The position numbers were made by a program, and so were the translations under genes. Positions 33,167-42,616 of a DNA stretch of 64,000 nt are shown piece by piece (position 1 is the first letter of the stretch; every line of letters begins with the position of its first letter). This DNA comes from Erwinia sp050410775. GTDB taxonomy: Bacteria > Pseudomonadota > Gammaproteobacteria > Enterobacterales > Enterobacteriaceae. The stretch lies in the NCBI RefSeq assembly GCF_050410775.1, contig NZ_CP191229.1; one strand, 5' to 3'. The notes under the pieces were generated by a model that was given only the letters and a program-made list of their open reading frames with translations, was not told the origin of the DNA and did not search any database.

Positions 33167-34753
33167 TCACGATGATGCGGGCTGCATCATGCTGGTCATC
33201 TCATCTTTCACCGACTGAACCTGTGGCCCAATCACAACCTGCAAATTATGCGGACTGAGATGCACCACGCCGATAGCGCGGTTTGCTTTCAGCGCCGCGT
33301 CATCGACCAGAGACATATCCTTCACCGAAAGACGCAGGCGGGTAAGGCAGTTATCCAGCGAGATAATATTGTCCACTCCGCCGAGCGCAGCGAGGATAGC
33401 TGGCGTGTTGTATCCTGACTTCCCCGCCACGGCGGAGACACTTCTCTCAACCTGGCTGGTCTCCACGTCGCGTCCCGGCGTGCGAATATTAAAGTGGCTA
33501 ATGGCGAAGCGGAAAATCAGGTAATAACCGATGAACCAGATTGCCGCCACCACCGGCACCATATACCACTTGGTGGCAAGGCCGTGAAGGATACCGAAGA
33601 CCACGAAATCGATAATGTTGCCGTCAGTATTACCGATAGTCACGCCAAGAACGGCCATCACGGTAAAACCGAGTCCGGTTAACAGCGCATGGATAAGATA
33701 AAGAACCGGCGCCACAAACAGGAAGAGAAACTCAATCGGTTCGGTGGTGCCGCCCACCACGCAGGCTACGACGCCTGAAATCAGCAGACCTTTTATCTTG
33801 TGGCGGTTCTCCGGACGGGCGCAGTGATACATCGCCAGCGCGGCGCCCGGCAGGCCGCCAAGAAAGGCGGGCATTTTACCTTGTGACAGAAAGCGGGTTG
33901 CACTCTCACTGAAACCGCCGGAGGTGGGGCAGGAAAGCTGCGCCTGGAAAATCGTCAGCGCGCCGCTCACCGTATGACCGCAAACCTCCTGGCTGCCGCC
34001 CGCATCGGTAAAGCGGATAATCGCCACCAGAATATGCTGAAGACCAAAGGGCAGCAGCAGGCGTTCCCCTGTACCGAAAATCATTGGGCCAAAATCACCG
34101 GCGCCGTTGATCACCCAGCCCAGCCCGGTGATGGCGGCGGCAAAAGCAGGCCAGATAAGCGGAATAACCAGGCCCACGATGCCCATGACCAGCGTGGTAA
34201 TAATCGGGACAAAGCGTGTGCCGCCAAAAAAGGCCAGCGCATCCGGCAGACGGATAGTATGAAAACGCTCGTGCAGATAAAAAACGATAATACCGGCAAT
34301 GACCGCGCCCAGAATGCCGGTATCCACGGACTGAATGCCAATAACGTTCTGAATATTGTTCGCTTTCAGCACGGCGGCATCGGTAGTGGGCAAAATGCCT
34401 TTGGCCGTAAGCCAGAAGTTCACCGCGAGATTCATCACCGCGTAGCCCACAAAACCTGAGAAAGCCGCCACGCCCTTATTGTCCCGCGCCATCCCCAGCG
34501 GTATGGCAACGGCAAACATAACGGGCAGATAGCTGAAGGCGAAAGAGCCCACTTTGCTCATCCAGGTAAAGATCAGTTGCAGCAGAGGATTCCCCAGAAA
34601 GGGCAGCAGGGTAATCACGTCATGACTGCTTAATGAGCTGCCGATGCCCAGCATAATGCCGCAGAAAGAGAGCAGCGCAACGGGCAGCATAAAGGTCTTG
34701 CCGAGTCCCTGGAAAAACTCCCAGAGCGTGATTTTTGGTTTGCCTGACGACAT
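33167..34753 (-). CDS. malX: PTS maltose/glucose-type EIICB component MalX
   Basis: A 528-residue phosphotransferase permease: an N-terminal EIIC glucose/maltose domain (residues about 10-400, ten or so spans, with GGTTEPIEFLFLFVAP carrying the sugar-site Glu) and a C-terminal EIIB domain with the phospho-Cys in SLDNCLTRLRLSV. There is no EIIA domain, so an EIIA-Glc must serve it. It is controlled by the divergent MalI through the operator at 34799. Confidence 0.95.
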   Translation of the reverse strand: MSSGKPKITLWEFFQGLGKTFMLPVALLSFCGIMLGIGSSLSSHDVITLLPFLGNPLLQLIFTWMSKVGSFAFSYLPVMFAVAIPLGMARDNKGVAAFSGFVGYAVMNLAVNFWLTAKGILPTTDAAVLKANNIQNVIGIQSVDTGILGAVIAGIIVFYLHERFHTIRLPDALAFFGGTRFVPIITTLVMGIVGLVIPLIWPAFAAAITGLGWVINGAGDFGPMIFGTGERLLLPFGLQHILVAIIRFTDAGGSQEVCGHTVSGALTIFQAQLSCPTSGGFSESATRFLSQGKMPAFLGGLPGAALAMYHCARPENRHKIKGLLISGVVACVVGGTTEPIEFLFLFVAPVLYLIHALLTGLGFTVMAVLGVTIGNTDGNIIDFVVFGILHGLATKWYMVPVVAAIWFIGYYLIFRFAISHFNIRTPGRDVETSQVERSVSAVAGKSGYNTPAILAALGGVDNIISLDNCLTRLRLSVKDMSLVDDAALKANRAIGVVHLSPHNLQVVIGPQVQSVKDEMTSMMQPASS

Positions 34754-34798
34754 AAGTTCTCCTGACGCTATCGCTCAGCCGCTGCTGAGGTAAAAAAT

Positions 34799-34814
34799 GA
34801 TAAAACGTTTTATC
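34799..34814. promoter_or_regulatory. MalI operator upstream of malX
   Basis: GATAAAACGTTTTATC, a perfect 16-bp palindrome identical in form to the E. coli MalI operator. It lies 46 bases before the malX start, and a weaker relative (TGTAACGTTTTAGC) lies at 34881-34894 nearer malI. Confidence 0.9.
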
Positions 34815-34946
34815 AAGCAGGAATGCGCTATTGATCACACTCCTAGTGGATGTCAGAGGGTGGAAAGTCCATAATAGGGGTGTAACGTTTTAGCTACAGG
34901 GTGCCCATCCAGAGGCAAGCCATTAAATAGCAGCGACTGAGTAACG

Positions 34947-35978
34947 ATGTCACAGAAGAAGATCACGATTCATGATGTTGCCGGCGAGGCGGGTGTATCG
35001 GTCACCACGGTGTCGCTGGTACTTTCCGGCAAGGGCAGGATCTCAGCCGGGACGACGGACAAGGTGAACCGGGCGATAGAGACGCTGGGTTTTGTACGAA
35101 ACCGCTCAGCCTCCATGCTTCGTGGGGGAGAGAGCGGCGTGATTGGCCTGATAGTCAGGGATATCTGTCATCCTTTTTATGCTGAAATGACCGCTGGCCT
35201 GAGTGAAAGCCTGGAGAAACAAGGGAAAGTATTAGTACTTACCCAAAGCGGGGCGCAGGGGCAAAATATTGACCGCTGTTTTGATACTCTGGCCGCGCAG
35301 GGCGTTGAAGGCATTGTGTTGGGCGGCGGGGCGGAAAAGGCCGATCGCCTGGTGGACCGCGCCCGCGAAGAGGGGATTGCGCTGGTCTGCGCATCGCGCG
35401 CCAGTAGCCTGGAAGGGACGGACACAATCCGGCCTGATAATCTTCACGCGGCTCAGATGGCGACCGAGTATCTGATTAAACGCGGCCACCATTGTATCGC
35501 CTGGCTCGGCGGTTCCGGCGCATCGCTGACCCGTGCCGAGCAGATTGGCGGCTATTGCGCCACGCTGATGCAATATGGCCTGCCGTTTCGCAGCGAGTGG
35601 ATTATCGAAAGTGGCCGTTCTCAGCGTGATGTGGCCAGCCTGACCGAAACGCTGATCCATCAGCATCCCACCATTACCGCGATACTCTGTCATAACGCAT
35701 CGGTGGCTTTGGGCTGTTATTTCGGCCTGCAGCGTACCGGCAGAAGCATTGGCAAAGGCGGGATGGACAGCTATTACGGTCAGGAGATGGCGCTGGTGGG
35801 ATTTGGCGACGTGCCGGAAGCGGAACTGACCGATCCCCCGCTGACCTTTGTCAGTAGCTCCGCGCGTGAGATTGGCCGGCTTGCGGCACAGAAACTGCTG
35901 CAGCGGATAGCGGACAGCGCGCGCCCGGTGGAGAATACGATTCTGCCGCCGCTGCTGATTGTGCGCGGTTCGGCATAA
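34947..35978 (+). CDS. malI: LacI-family repressor MalI
   Basis: A 343-residue repressor with N-terminal helix-turn-helix TIHDVAGEAGVSVTTVSLVLSGKGRIS and a periplasmic-binding-protein-like effector domain. It is divergent from malXY with matching operators between them, as in E. coli. Confidence 0.94.
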   Translation: MSQKKITIHDVAGEAGVSVTTVSLVLSGKGRISAGTTDKVNRAIETLGFVRNRSASMLRGGESGVIGLIVRDICHPFYAEMTAGLSESLEKQGKVLVLTQSGAQGQNIDRCFDTLAAQGVEGIVLGGGAEKADRLVDRAREEGIALVCASRASSLEGTDTIRPDNLHAAQMATEYLIKRGHHCIAWLGGSGASLTRAEQIGGYCATLMQYGLPFRSEWIIESGRSQRDVASLTETLIHQHPTITAILCHNASVALGCYFGLQRTGRSIGKGGMDSYYGQEMALVGFGDVPEAELTDPPLTFVSSSAREIGRLAAQKLLQRIADSARPVENTILPPLLIVRGSA

Positions 35979-36002
35979 AAAAAGGGCGCGAGAATCGCGC
36001 CC
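35977..36002 (-). terminator. Terminator of ydgA
   Basis: On the minus strand GGGCGCG/CGCGCCC stem followed by seven T, 19 bases past the ydgA stop. It overlaps the malI stop on the other strand. Confidence 0.85.
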
Positions 36003-36020
36003 TGACGTCAGAAAGGTTAA

Positions 36021-37520
36021 TTACTGCGGCAGCCCCAGTGGCAGCGTACTGCCCAGCATATAGCGCGCGAGGAAGCTGTCGAGCGGCATCTTCTCACCGT
36101 TCATGGTGATCTGACCGGTAGCGTACTGCAGGCTGGTGACGATGTTGTCATCCTGCTGCGTCGTCAGCTTGAACATCTGGCCCATCGCCGCCAGCCCTTT
36201 TACCTGCTGATCCGCGAGTTTGGCCGCTTCTTCCTTCTTATGGCCTTCGGTCATGGCCACGTGCGTCATCAGCTCCGTCGCCATATCCATAGAAATGTTC
36301 AGTTTCGCATCCAGCGTTTTCAGGACGTTATCTGCCGCCTGACCTATGTTTTGCGGCTGCGCAGTGCCCGTGGCGGGATCTTTAAAATGAACGGAGAGGT
36401 TGAAGCTGCTCTCGCCTTTATCATTTTTCCAGCTCAGCGGCGCGATATTCACGACCGGATCGCCTTTCAATAGCAGCGGCAGGTTATCGCTCAGGGCCTG
36501 GCTCATGCGCTGCTGATAAATCAGTGGGTTTTCAACGGCGGCGGGATCGTTCATCAGCGCCTGTACCTGCCGGTTATAGCTTTCCGAGAAGGCTTTCATG
36601 GCGTTGGCGTCAAACTGGGAGAGTTTAACCGACAGCTTGCCCTCGCCGAACGCCTGATTCTGAATCTTTAAGGAATCCAGCGCGTAGTCAATATTGCCCG
36701 AAATCTGGCTGTTTTCAGAATTAAAGGAAGACTTACCGTTCAGCCCTTCGGCGGTAAAGGCCTGCTGGCCGTTAACGGCGGCAGACAGTTTTTGCAGATT
36801 AATGCTCTGGTCGCCAATGCGGATCCCTTCAGGGGTCAGATGGGTGTTGGCTTCCATTTTCAGGCCGTTAACCGTAAACAGAACCGGCATATCCAGCTGG
36901 TTTTTGGTGGTCAGCAACACGCTTTCCAGGTTGCCGTTAAACCCGACCTTATCGCCCTTAGCATCAGCGCTGACCGCAAACGTACCGCCGTTGGAGGCGA
37001 AGCGCTCGCCGGTTTCGCCGTTCTGGTAATCCAGCGGAAGAAGATTGATATCAGAGGCCGTCGCGCCGCTGTAACCTACGCGGGTTTCAGCCTGAATGAT
37101 GGACTTGCCTTCCGTCATCTCAAACAGCTTTTTCACCGCATCGGTATTTTCCAGCTGCGTGTGCACGGATGCCATGCTTGGGATCAGATTGAATTTTTTC
37201 AGCTGGGCTAAAGGGAAGGGGCCGTGATCGATCTTCTCACTGAAAATAATGCTCTGGCCCGGCTTCAGCAGGCCGTTATCTTCGGTCTGCGAGCTGGACT
37301 GCAGGACCAGGCGCGTGGTGCTGCTGAAAATGCCCCGCTGAAAGTCCTGCCAGCCGAGCTTCAGGCGACTTTCCGGAGACGCCGCGTTTATCCGGGCATT
37401 GGCGTCCTGCACCAGCTTGTCCATGTTTTGTTCCAGCTGTTTACCGGTAAACCATGCGGCTCCGGTCCAGATTACGCCAAGGGCAATCACCACGCCGACT
37501 GCTATCTTTGTTTTTTTCAT
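36021..37520 (-). CDS. ydgA: DUF945 (YdgA) family envelope protein
   Basis: A 499-residue protein with an N-terminal membrane anchor (KIAVGVVIALGVIWTGAAWFTGK) and a large soluble, presumably periplasmic, region rich in beta structure with a Gln-rich C-terminus. It sits beside manA as in E. coli. The function is unknown. Confidence 0.92.
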   Translation of the reverse strand: MKKTKIAVGVVIALGVIWTGAAWFTGKQLEQNMDKLVQDANARINAASPESRLKLGWQDFQRGIFSSTTRLVLQSSSQTEDNGLLKPGQSIIFSEKIDHGPFPLAQLKKFNLIPSMASVHTQLENTDAVKKLFEMTEGKSIIQAETRVGYSGATASDINLLPLDYQNGETGERFASNGGTFAVSADAKGDKVGFNGNLESVLLTTKNQLDMPVLFTVNGLKMEANTHLTPEGIRIGDQSINLQKLSAAVNGQQAFTAEGLNGKSSFNSENSQISGNIDYALDSLKIQNQAFGEGKLSVKLSQFDANAMKAFSESYNRQVQALMNDPAAVENPLIYQQRMSQALSDNLPLLLKGDPVVNIAPLSWKNDKGESSFNLSVHFKDPATGTAQPQNIGQAADNVLKTLDAKLNISMDMATELMTHVAMTEGHKKEEAAKLADQQVKGLAAMGQMFKLTTQQDDNIVTSLQYATGQITMNGEKMPLDSFLARYMLGSTLPLGLPQ

Positions 37521-37587
37521 CTGCTACGTCGTCCTTTTTTATTACTGGTGCCGGCAAATCCATCCCGCTGGCAAATGCCCGGCGAAT

Positions 37588-37612
37588 AAAAAACGCCCGT
37601 CAGGCGTTTTTT
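37588..37612 (-). terminator. Bidirectional terminator between manA and ydgA
   Basis: ACGCC/GGCGT stem flanked by six A and six T. It lies about 43 bases past the manA stop. Confidence 0.8.
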
Positions 37613-37654
37613 GTTTAAAAATCTGATTAATCATAGCAATTGTGGCTGTTTACG

Positions 37655-38839
37655 TCAGCCGCATTCGCTTAAATCGGTGTAAACGCGGGCCACGCTACCG
37701 CTGCCGCTCAGGCTCAGCGGCGCATCATCCGCCGCCACAAAACAGGAGTCGCCCGGCTTAAGCGTCAGCTGGTTTTTACCACAGGTGACGCAGGCGTCAC
37801 CCTCTACGCAAAACAGAATCGCAGCGCCCTGCTGGCTGAGACGGCAAGGGGCGTCGTTCAGGTGATGGAGAGAAAAGGCGAAATCGTCTACCGGAACAGG
37901 AAAGGTGGTTGTATTGCCTGACCGCACCGGCTGCGTCAACAGGCTGTCAAAGGGCCGCGCCTCAAATTTCAGGTTAGCCATCAGTTCAGGGATATCGATG
38001 TGTTTTGGCGTCAGCCCGGCGCGCAGAACGTTATCTGAGTTAGCCATCACCTCCAGTGCCACGCCTTTCAGGTAGGCATGCGGCGTTTCGGCATAGAGGA
38101 ACATCGCTTCGCCGGGCTGAAGTTCAATAACGTTCAGCAGAAGAGGCGAAAAAAGACCGCAGTCGTCGGAATAGCATTCGGCAATCTGCTTAACGGTGTC
38201 CCAGGGCTCGCCGTGCTGCGTGTGCAGCGTCGCTTTCAGGACATCCAGCGCCAGCGATTTTTCCTCACCATCGGCGGAAAGCAGGGCAGTAAAGAGCGTT
38301 TTTAAGCCTGTCATATCGGCTGACTGAAGAAAGTGGGCAATGGCCGGGTGGGCACCGGCTACCGGCTGCAATAACGAGACGGTCTCATGCAGTTCGCGAA
38401 AACCATTGATCGCCTTAAACGTCGTCAGAGCATAGACCAGCTCGGGTTTATGGTTAGCATCTTTGTAATTACGCTCAGGGGCTGAAAGCGGGATCCCCTG
38501 CGCGTTTTCTCTCGCGTAGCCGGCTTCAGCCGCGGATTTGCTGGGATGCACCTGGATGGAAAGCGGCTGATCGGCACAGAGGACCTTAAACAGGAACGGC
38601 AGCTCGCCGAAGCGCTGCGCGACCGCTTTGCCCAGCCATTTCTCCTTATCAGCGTCGATAACGTCGCGCAGCGAACGGCTCATGCCGTCAATCTCAATTG
38701 AAGAGGGACTTTTCGGGTGGGCGCCCATCCACAGTTCAGCAAGAGGCTGCTGCTGGGGGTTGGCAATACCGTAAAGGTCAGTCAGGGCTGTCCGGCTGCC
38801 CCATGTGTAATTTTGCAGCGAATTGATTAATTTATGCAT
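37655..38839 (-). CDS. manA: Mannose-6-phosphate isomerase
   Basis: Zinc-dependent type I phosphomannose isomerase, 394 residues, linking mannose-6-P and fructose-6-P. Zinc-binding QPLSIQVHPSK is near residue 97, NHKPELVYAL supplies a Glu ligand, and ETPHAYLKG the late His. It is divergent from fumC with 196 bases between them. Confidence 0.96.
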   Translation of the reverse strand: MHKLINSLQNYTWGSRTALTDLYGIANPQQQPLAELWMGAHPKSPSSIEIDGMSRSLRDVIDADKEKWLGKAVAQRFGELPFLFKVLCADQPLSIQVHPSKSAAEAGYARENAQGIPLSAPERNYKDANHKPELVYALTTFKAINGFRELHETVSLLQPVAGAHPAIAHFLQSADMTGLKTLFTALLSADGEEKSLALDVLKATLHTQHGEPWDTVKQIAECYSDDCGLFSPLLLNVIELQPGEAMFLYAETPHAYLKGVALEVMANSDNVLRAGLTPKHIDIPELMANLKFEARPFDSLLTQPVRSGNTTTFPVPVDDFAFSLHHLNDAPCRLSQQGAAILFCVEGDACVTCGKNQLTLKPGDSCFVAADDAPLSLSGSGSVARVYTDLSECG

Positions 38840-39035
38840 GATTACTCACAGTGAATTCGGGGTTACTGCCTGTATTAAAGCAGAAAACGGCGGCAAAAAA
38901 ACAATGCGTCGTGTAATAAGGACGAGCAGGTCGCATAATGTTAAATTATTGTATGTCACACTACGGCCCGCGCTAAACGCCCGGACGGGCGATGAAGGGT
39001 TTACTCACTATATTATTGTGCTTAAGGAGACAGTC

Positions 39036-40433
39036 ATGTCCGCCAACCGCATTGAAAAAGACTCAATGGGTCCCATCGAAGTACCGGCAGATAAACTTTG
39101 GGGCGCGCAGACGCAGCGCTCGCTGGAACACTTTCGTATCTCCACGGAAAAAATGCCCGTCGAATTAGTCCGCGCGCTGGCGCTGACCAAACGTGCCGCC
39201 GCGAAGGTCAACAGCGATCTGGGCCTGCTGCCAGCCGAACGCGCAGAAGCGATCGTCACTGCGGCAGACGAAGTGCTGGCAGACAAGCACAGCAGCGAAT
39301 TCCCGCTGGCAATCTGGCAGACCGGTTCCGGTACCCAGACCAACATGAATATGAATGAAGTGCTGGCTAACCGCGCTAGTGAAATTCTGGGCGGCGAGCG
39401 CGGCATGTCGCGCCTGGTGCATCCGAACGACGATGTGAATAAAAGCCAGAGCTCAAACGATGTCTTCCCAACGGCGATGCACGTTGCGGCAGTGGTGGCG
39501 GTTCAGGAACATCTGATCCCACAGTTGAAAACCCTGCAAAAAACGCTGAATGACAAAGCGGAAGCGTTTAAAGATATCGTTAAAATTGGCCGTACGCACC
39601 TTCAGGACGCCACGCCGTTAACGCTTGGTCAGGAGATTTCCGGCTGGGTCGCGATGCTGGCGCACAACCTGAAGCACATTGAGCAGAGTCTGCCACACGT
39701 GGCGGAACTGGCGCTGGGCGGTACGGCGGTCGGCACCGGACTGAATACTCATCCGGAATATGCGGTTCGCGTGGCTGAAGAGCTGGCGCGTCTGACCAGA
39801 CAACCTTTCGTCACGTCGCCAAACAAGTTTGAAGCACTGGCGACCTGCGATGCGCTGGTTCATGCTCATGGCTCGCTTAAAGGGCTGGCTGCTTCGCTAA
39901 TGAAAATCGCCAACGACGTGCGCTGGCTCTCCTCCGGTCCCCGCTGCGGGATTGGTGAAATTGCTATTCCGGAAAACGAGCCGGGCAGCTCTATTATGCC
40001 CGGCAAGGTGAATCCGACCCAGTGCGAAGCCATGACCATGTTATGTTGTCAGGTGATGGGAAACGATGTGGCGGTTAATATGGGCGGCGCTTCCGGTAAC
40101 TTTGAGCTGAATGTGTATCGTCCAATGATTATTCATAACTTCCTCCAATCGGTCCGTATGCTGGCCGACGGCATGGACAGTTTTAATCATCATTGCGCGA
40201 CCGGTATTGAGCCAAATCGCGATCGTATTACTCAGCTGCTGAATGAATCGCTGATGCTGGTGACCGCGCTGAATACCCATATCGGTTACGATAAAGCGGC
40301 AGAAATTGCCAAAAAAGCGCATAAAGAAGGCCTGACGCTGAAAGGGTCGGCGCTGAAGCTGGGTTATCTGACCGAAGAGGAGTTTGATGCCTGGGTGCGG
40401 CCAGAAGATATGGTTGGCAGCATGAAGTCCTGA
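39036..40433 (+). CDS. fumC: Fumarate hydratase class II
   Basis: Iron-independent fumarase of 465 residues in the fumarase/aspartase superfamily. The signature GSSIMPGKVNP is at about residues 318-328; SSNDVFPTAMH and GRTHLQDATPLTLGQE line the active site. ATG at 39036 has AAGGAG upstream; an in-frame extension to 38823 runs across the manA start and is rejected. fumA, adjacent in E. coli, is absent. Confidence 0.97.
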   Translation: MSANRIEKDSMGPIEVPADKLWGAQTQRSLEHFRISTEKMPVELVRALALTKRAAAKVNSDLGLLPAERAEAIVTAADEVLADKHSSEFPLAIWQTGSGTQTNMNMNEVLANRASEILGGERGMSRLVHPNDDVNKSQSSNDVFPTAMHVAAVVAVQEHLIPQLKTLQKTLNDKAEAFKDIVKIGRTHLQDATPLTLGQEISGWVAMLAHNLKHIEQSLPHVAELALGGTAVGTGLNTHPEYAVRVAEELARLTRQPFVTSPNKFEALATCDALVHAHGSLKGLAASLMKIANDVRWLSSGPRCGIGEIAIPENEPGSSIMPGKVNPTQCEAMTMLCCQVMGNDVAVNMGGASGNFELNVYRPMIIHNFLQSVRMLADGMDSFNHHCATGIEPNRDRITQLLNESLMLVTALNTHIGYDKAAEIAKKAHKEGLTLKGSALKLGYLTEEEFDAWVRPEDMVGSMKS

Positions 40434-40448
40434 TATTTCTCACCAGAG

Positions 40449-40478
40449 AAGAGCGGAACCTGTTCCGCTCTTTTTTTT
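40449..40478 (+). terminator. Terminator of fumC
   Basis: GAGCGGAAC/GTTCCGCTC stem followed by eight T, 16 bases after the fumC stop. It lies between convergent fumC and tus and may act in both directions. Confidence 0.92.
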
Positions 40479-40499
40479 GCCTGCGCCCTTTACCAGCAA

Positions 40500-41429
40500 T
40501 TAATGTAATCTGTCGCTATAGAGATGTAGCCTCGGGATAACCGGATAAAGGAGATTCGCCTGTGGCTTAAAACGGTGAGAAACATTCTTCGCATCGTAAT
40601 TGAGTAATTCTCCGATTTTGGGTACGCCAGCCGAATTTGCACAGAGCACCAGCAGGGGGGAAGGGCAGGCCAGCTGGGTCTGTTTCTGGCTCTCTTTATT
40701 CCAGATGCGGGCGATGGGTTGTACCTTGACCGGACGTTTAATTTTCAGCTTTGCCGAGGTGGGGAGGGAATTAATAACGTCGGCTTCTTCTGCCAGTTTT
40801 TCCGCCCACTGCTCACGACTCCAGGGGGCCATCACCCGGCCAGACTCCACGCTTTTTTTCAGCTTTTCCAGGATCGCTTCGCGGCTCACGTTCTGAATAA
40901 TATGTTTATTCGCCCAGCCAAAACGTACGGAGTCCGCAGTATCCAGCAGCGTAATAGTCCGGTAAGCATTAAGCGTAATTAACCCGCGCTGATGAGTGTG
41001 AACAAACTCAAACCTTTCTTCGCTGGCTACGCCAGATTCAACGGTAACAATCTGCTCCAGGCGGCGCTTAAGATTATTTATATTGTCGACAAGCTGGTGG
41101 ATACGGTCTGCCTCTTCCATGGACGTTTCCAGGCATATTACGCCCGGCAGCCTCACGGCAGCCTTGGTACTGATCGTTTCTGACTGGTCCTGCATAAACA
41201 GACGACAGTAATGCTGCAAGCTACGATCTAATGCCGCTTTCGCCAGATGTTGCTGAACGGAAATTTCCGTTACCGGATCGTGCTCCTGGCCTTTATATAC
41301 CGGCGGGAGTTCAAACACTCGGGCCGCCAGCAGGCGACGCTGCGGCAGCTCTGCCGCCAGCAGGGAAAGCGCTTCCTGCAGGGAAGCGACACAGCGATGC
41401 AGGTTATCAACGGCATCATATTTGCTCAT
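40500..41429 (-). CDS. tus: Replication terminus site-binding protein Tus
   Basis: A 309-residue protein that binds Ter sites and arrests forks from one side. Recognisable blocks include FVHTHQRGLITLNAYRTI, FGWANKHIIQNVSREAIL and KRPVKVQPIARIWNKESQKQTQLACPSPLLVL, the beta-strand DNA-binding region. A Ter-like site lies in its leader (41439-41452), as TerB does in E. coli, which suggests autorepression. It is convergent with fumC. Confidence 0.94.
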   Translation of the reverse strand: MSKYDAVDNLHRCVASLQEALSLLAAELPQRRLLAARVFELPPVYKGQEHDPVTEISVQQHLAKAALDRSLQHYCRLFMQDQSETISTKAAVRLPGVICLETSMEEADRIHQLVDNINNLKRRLEQIVTVESGVASEERFEFVHTHQRGLITLNAYRTITLLDTADSVRFGWANKHIIQNVSREAILEKLKKSVESGRVMAPWSREQWAEKLAEEADVINSLPTSAKLKIKRPVKVQPIARIWNKESQKQTQLACPSPLLVLCANSAGVPKIGELLNYDAKNVSHRFKPQANLLYPVIPRLHLYSDRLH

Positions 41430-41436
41430 GGTAGCC

Positions 41437-41459
41437 CCTTAGTTACAACATATTTTCCA
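41437..41459 (-). other. Ter-like site in the tus leader (Ter1)
   Basis: The minus strand reads TATGTTGTAACTAA, identical to the E. coli Ter core over 14 bases. The position equivalent to the G-C(6) pair needed for the Tus-Ter lock is A-T here (AATATG instead of AGTATG). The orientation would block forks moving from higher to lower coordinates. Confidence 0.85.
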
Positions 41460-41547
41460 AGATTAACAGAATGCAAATAGCAGTGCAGTAACGGCAGGAT
41501 AAAAACAGAGAGGAAATAAAAATAAGAAGAAAGGGTAGGGAAAGAAA

Positions 41548-41574
41548 GCCACGCCGGAATAAAGCCGGCGTGGC
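41548..41574 (-). terminator. Terminator of hns
   Basis: GCCACGCCGG/CCGGCGTGGC stem with a six-base loop; on the minus strand it is followed by CTTTCTTT. It lies seven bases past the hns stop. Confidence 0.75.
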
Positions 41575-41580
41575 AGAAGA

Positions 41581-41982
41581 TTAAATCAGGAAATCTTCCA
41601 GTTTCTTACCCTGATCCAGCGCCTGCTTGATCACCGCCGGCGTACGGCCCTGGCCGGTCCAGGATTTGGTATCACCGTTTTCATCGGTGTACTGGTATTT
41701 CGCCGGACGCGGGGCGCGTTTGGCGCGGGATTTTCCGGTGTTATTTTCTGCCGAAGTCAGCTCACTTAAATCGATGCCGTCATCAAGAAGCATCTGGCGA
41801 TATTTTGCCAGCTTCTCTTCTTTTTCTTTGATTTCAGAAGCGATGGCCGCTTCCGCATCGCGGCGTTCATTCACGACAGCTTCCAGTTTTTCCAGCATCT
41901 CTTCAAGCTCAGATAATGAAACTTCACGAGCCTGTGCACGAAGGGTTCGAATGTTATTTAATACTTTCAGCGTTTCGCTCAT
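41581..41982 (-). CDS. hns: H-NS-family nucleoid protein
   Basis: A 133-residue H-NS/StpA protein. The N-terminal dimerisation coiled coil starts MSETLKVLNNIRTLRAQAREVSL and is highly charged to about residue 65. A Lys/Arg linker follows (GKSRAKRAPRPAKYQY), then the AT-hook-like TWTGQGRTP-type core as SWTGQGRTPAVIKQAL. The N-terminus matches H-NS better than StpA, but paralogy cannot be excluded. It lies between tus and a second Ter site, beneath a long AT-rich upstream region. The Hha-family partner Cnu is encoded at 13354. Confidence 0.9.
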   Translation of the reverse strand: MSETLKVLNNIRTLRAQAREVSLSELEEMLEKLEAVVNERRDAEAAIASEIKEKEEKLAKYRQMLLDDGIDLSELTSAENNTGKSRAKRAPRPAKYQYTDENGDTKSWTGQGRTPAVIKQALDQGKKLEDFLI

Positions 41983-42616
41983 AAAGGAATCCGTAGCGTT
42001 GTGTGGTTTAAATTTAATCAGCGTATGTATCAGGGGCTAGTGTACAGAGAAATTGTAGAGTAAAAAACACCTGATTTAAAAAATGCGCGCTTATTTTTTC
42101 TGTTTTCACCTGTTTTTTGCAGTTGCTCACTTATCAGGACAGACGTTATATTTACGTTAATGAGACAAATCTTAACAAAAAAAAGTGATGAGGTTTTGGG
42201 ATAATCTTAACGAACGCGGAATAATTCGCCATTAATTGCATAAAAGCGCACGGAGAGATAAATAATAATGAATGTCTCCTGTATCTGAATACGACAGCCT
42301 GGCGCTGGGCAGAATCCTTTTATAGCCAACTCGTTAAGGCAGCGCTGAAGCTTATAAGGCGTGCGGACGGCGACATATTTTAACAATAATGGTCATTCCA
42401 GAGCAGTTAATCCTCCTTGCTGCATCGCGTACAACTCACAGGGCGAAAGTAAATAATGCTAAATATTTTTTAGTTACAACATACAAATAATGCTTAAAAC
42501 CTTATGTGGCTGTGAGATGGCGGTAATCTGCCAGCTGCGCATCGCGAAAATATCTTCAGGCAGAGAGCGCTCATTTTGTGCCAGAATAAAGGACAATTAT
42601 CTGAGCAGGAGCCAGG
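41983..42616. promoter_or_regulatory. AT-rich region upstream of hns, with Ter2
   Basis: About 630 bases with no supportable gene, rich in A and T tracts (for example 42056-42075, 42175-42185). It presumably holds the hns promoter and its own H-NS binding sites, and a second Ter-like site at 42470-42484. Spurious short ORFs only. Confidence 0.55.
42468..42490 (-). other. Second Ter-like site (Ter2)
   Basis: The minus strand reads GTATGTTGTAACTAA, identical to E. coli TerB over 15 bases including the G-C(6) lock pair. It has the same orientation as Ter1, about 1.03 kb away, with hns between them. Confidence 0.88.

Noticed and set aside
38823..39035. N-terminal extension of fumC
   Set aside because: It overlaps the manA start and is not part of class II fumarases. 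A good ribosome-binding site precedes the ATG at 39036.
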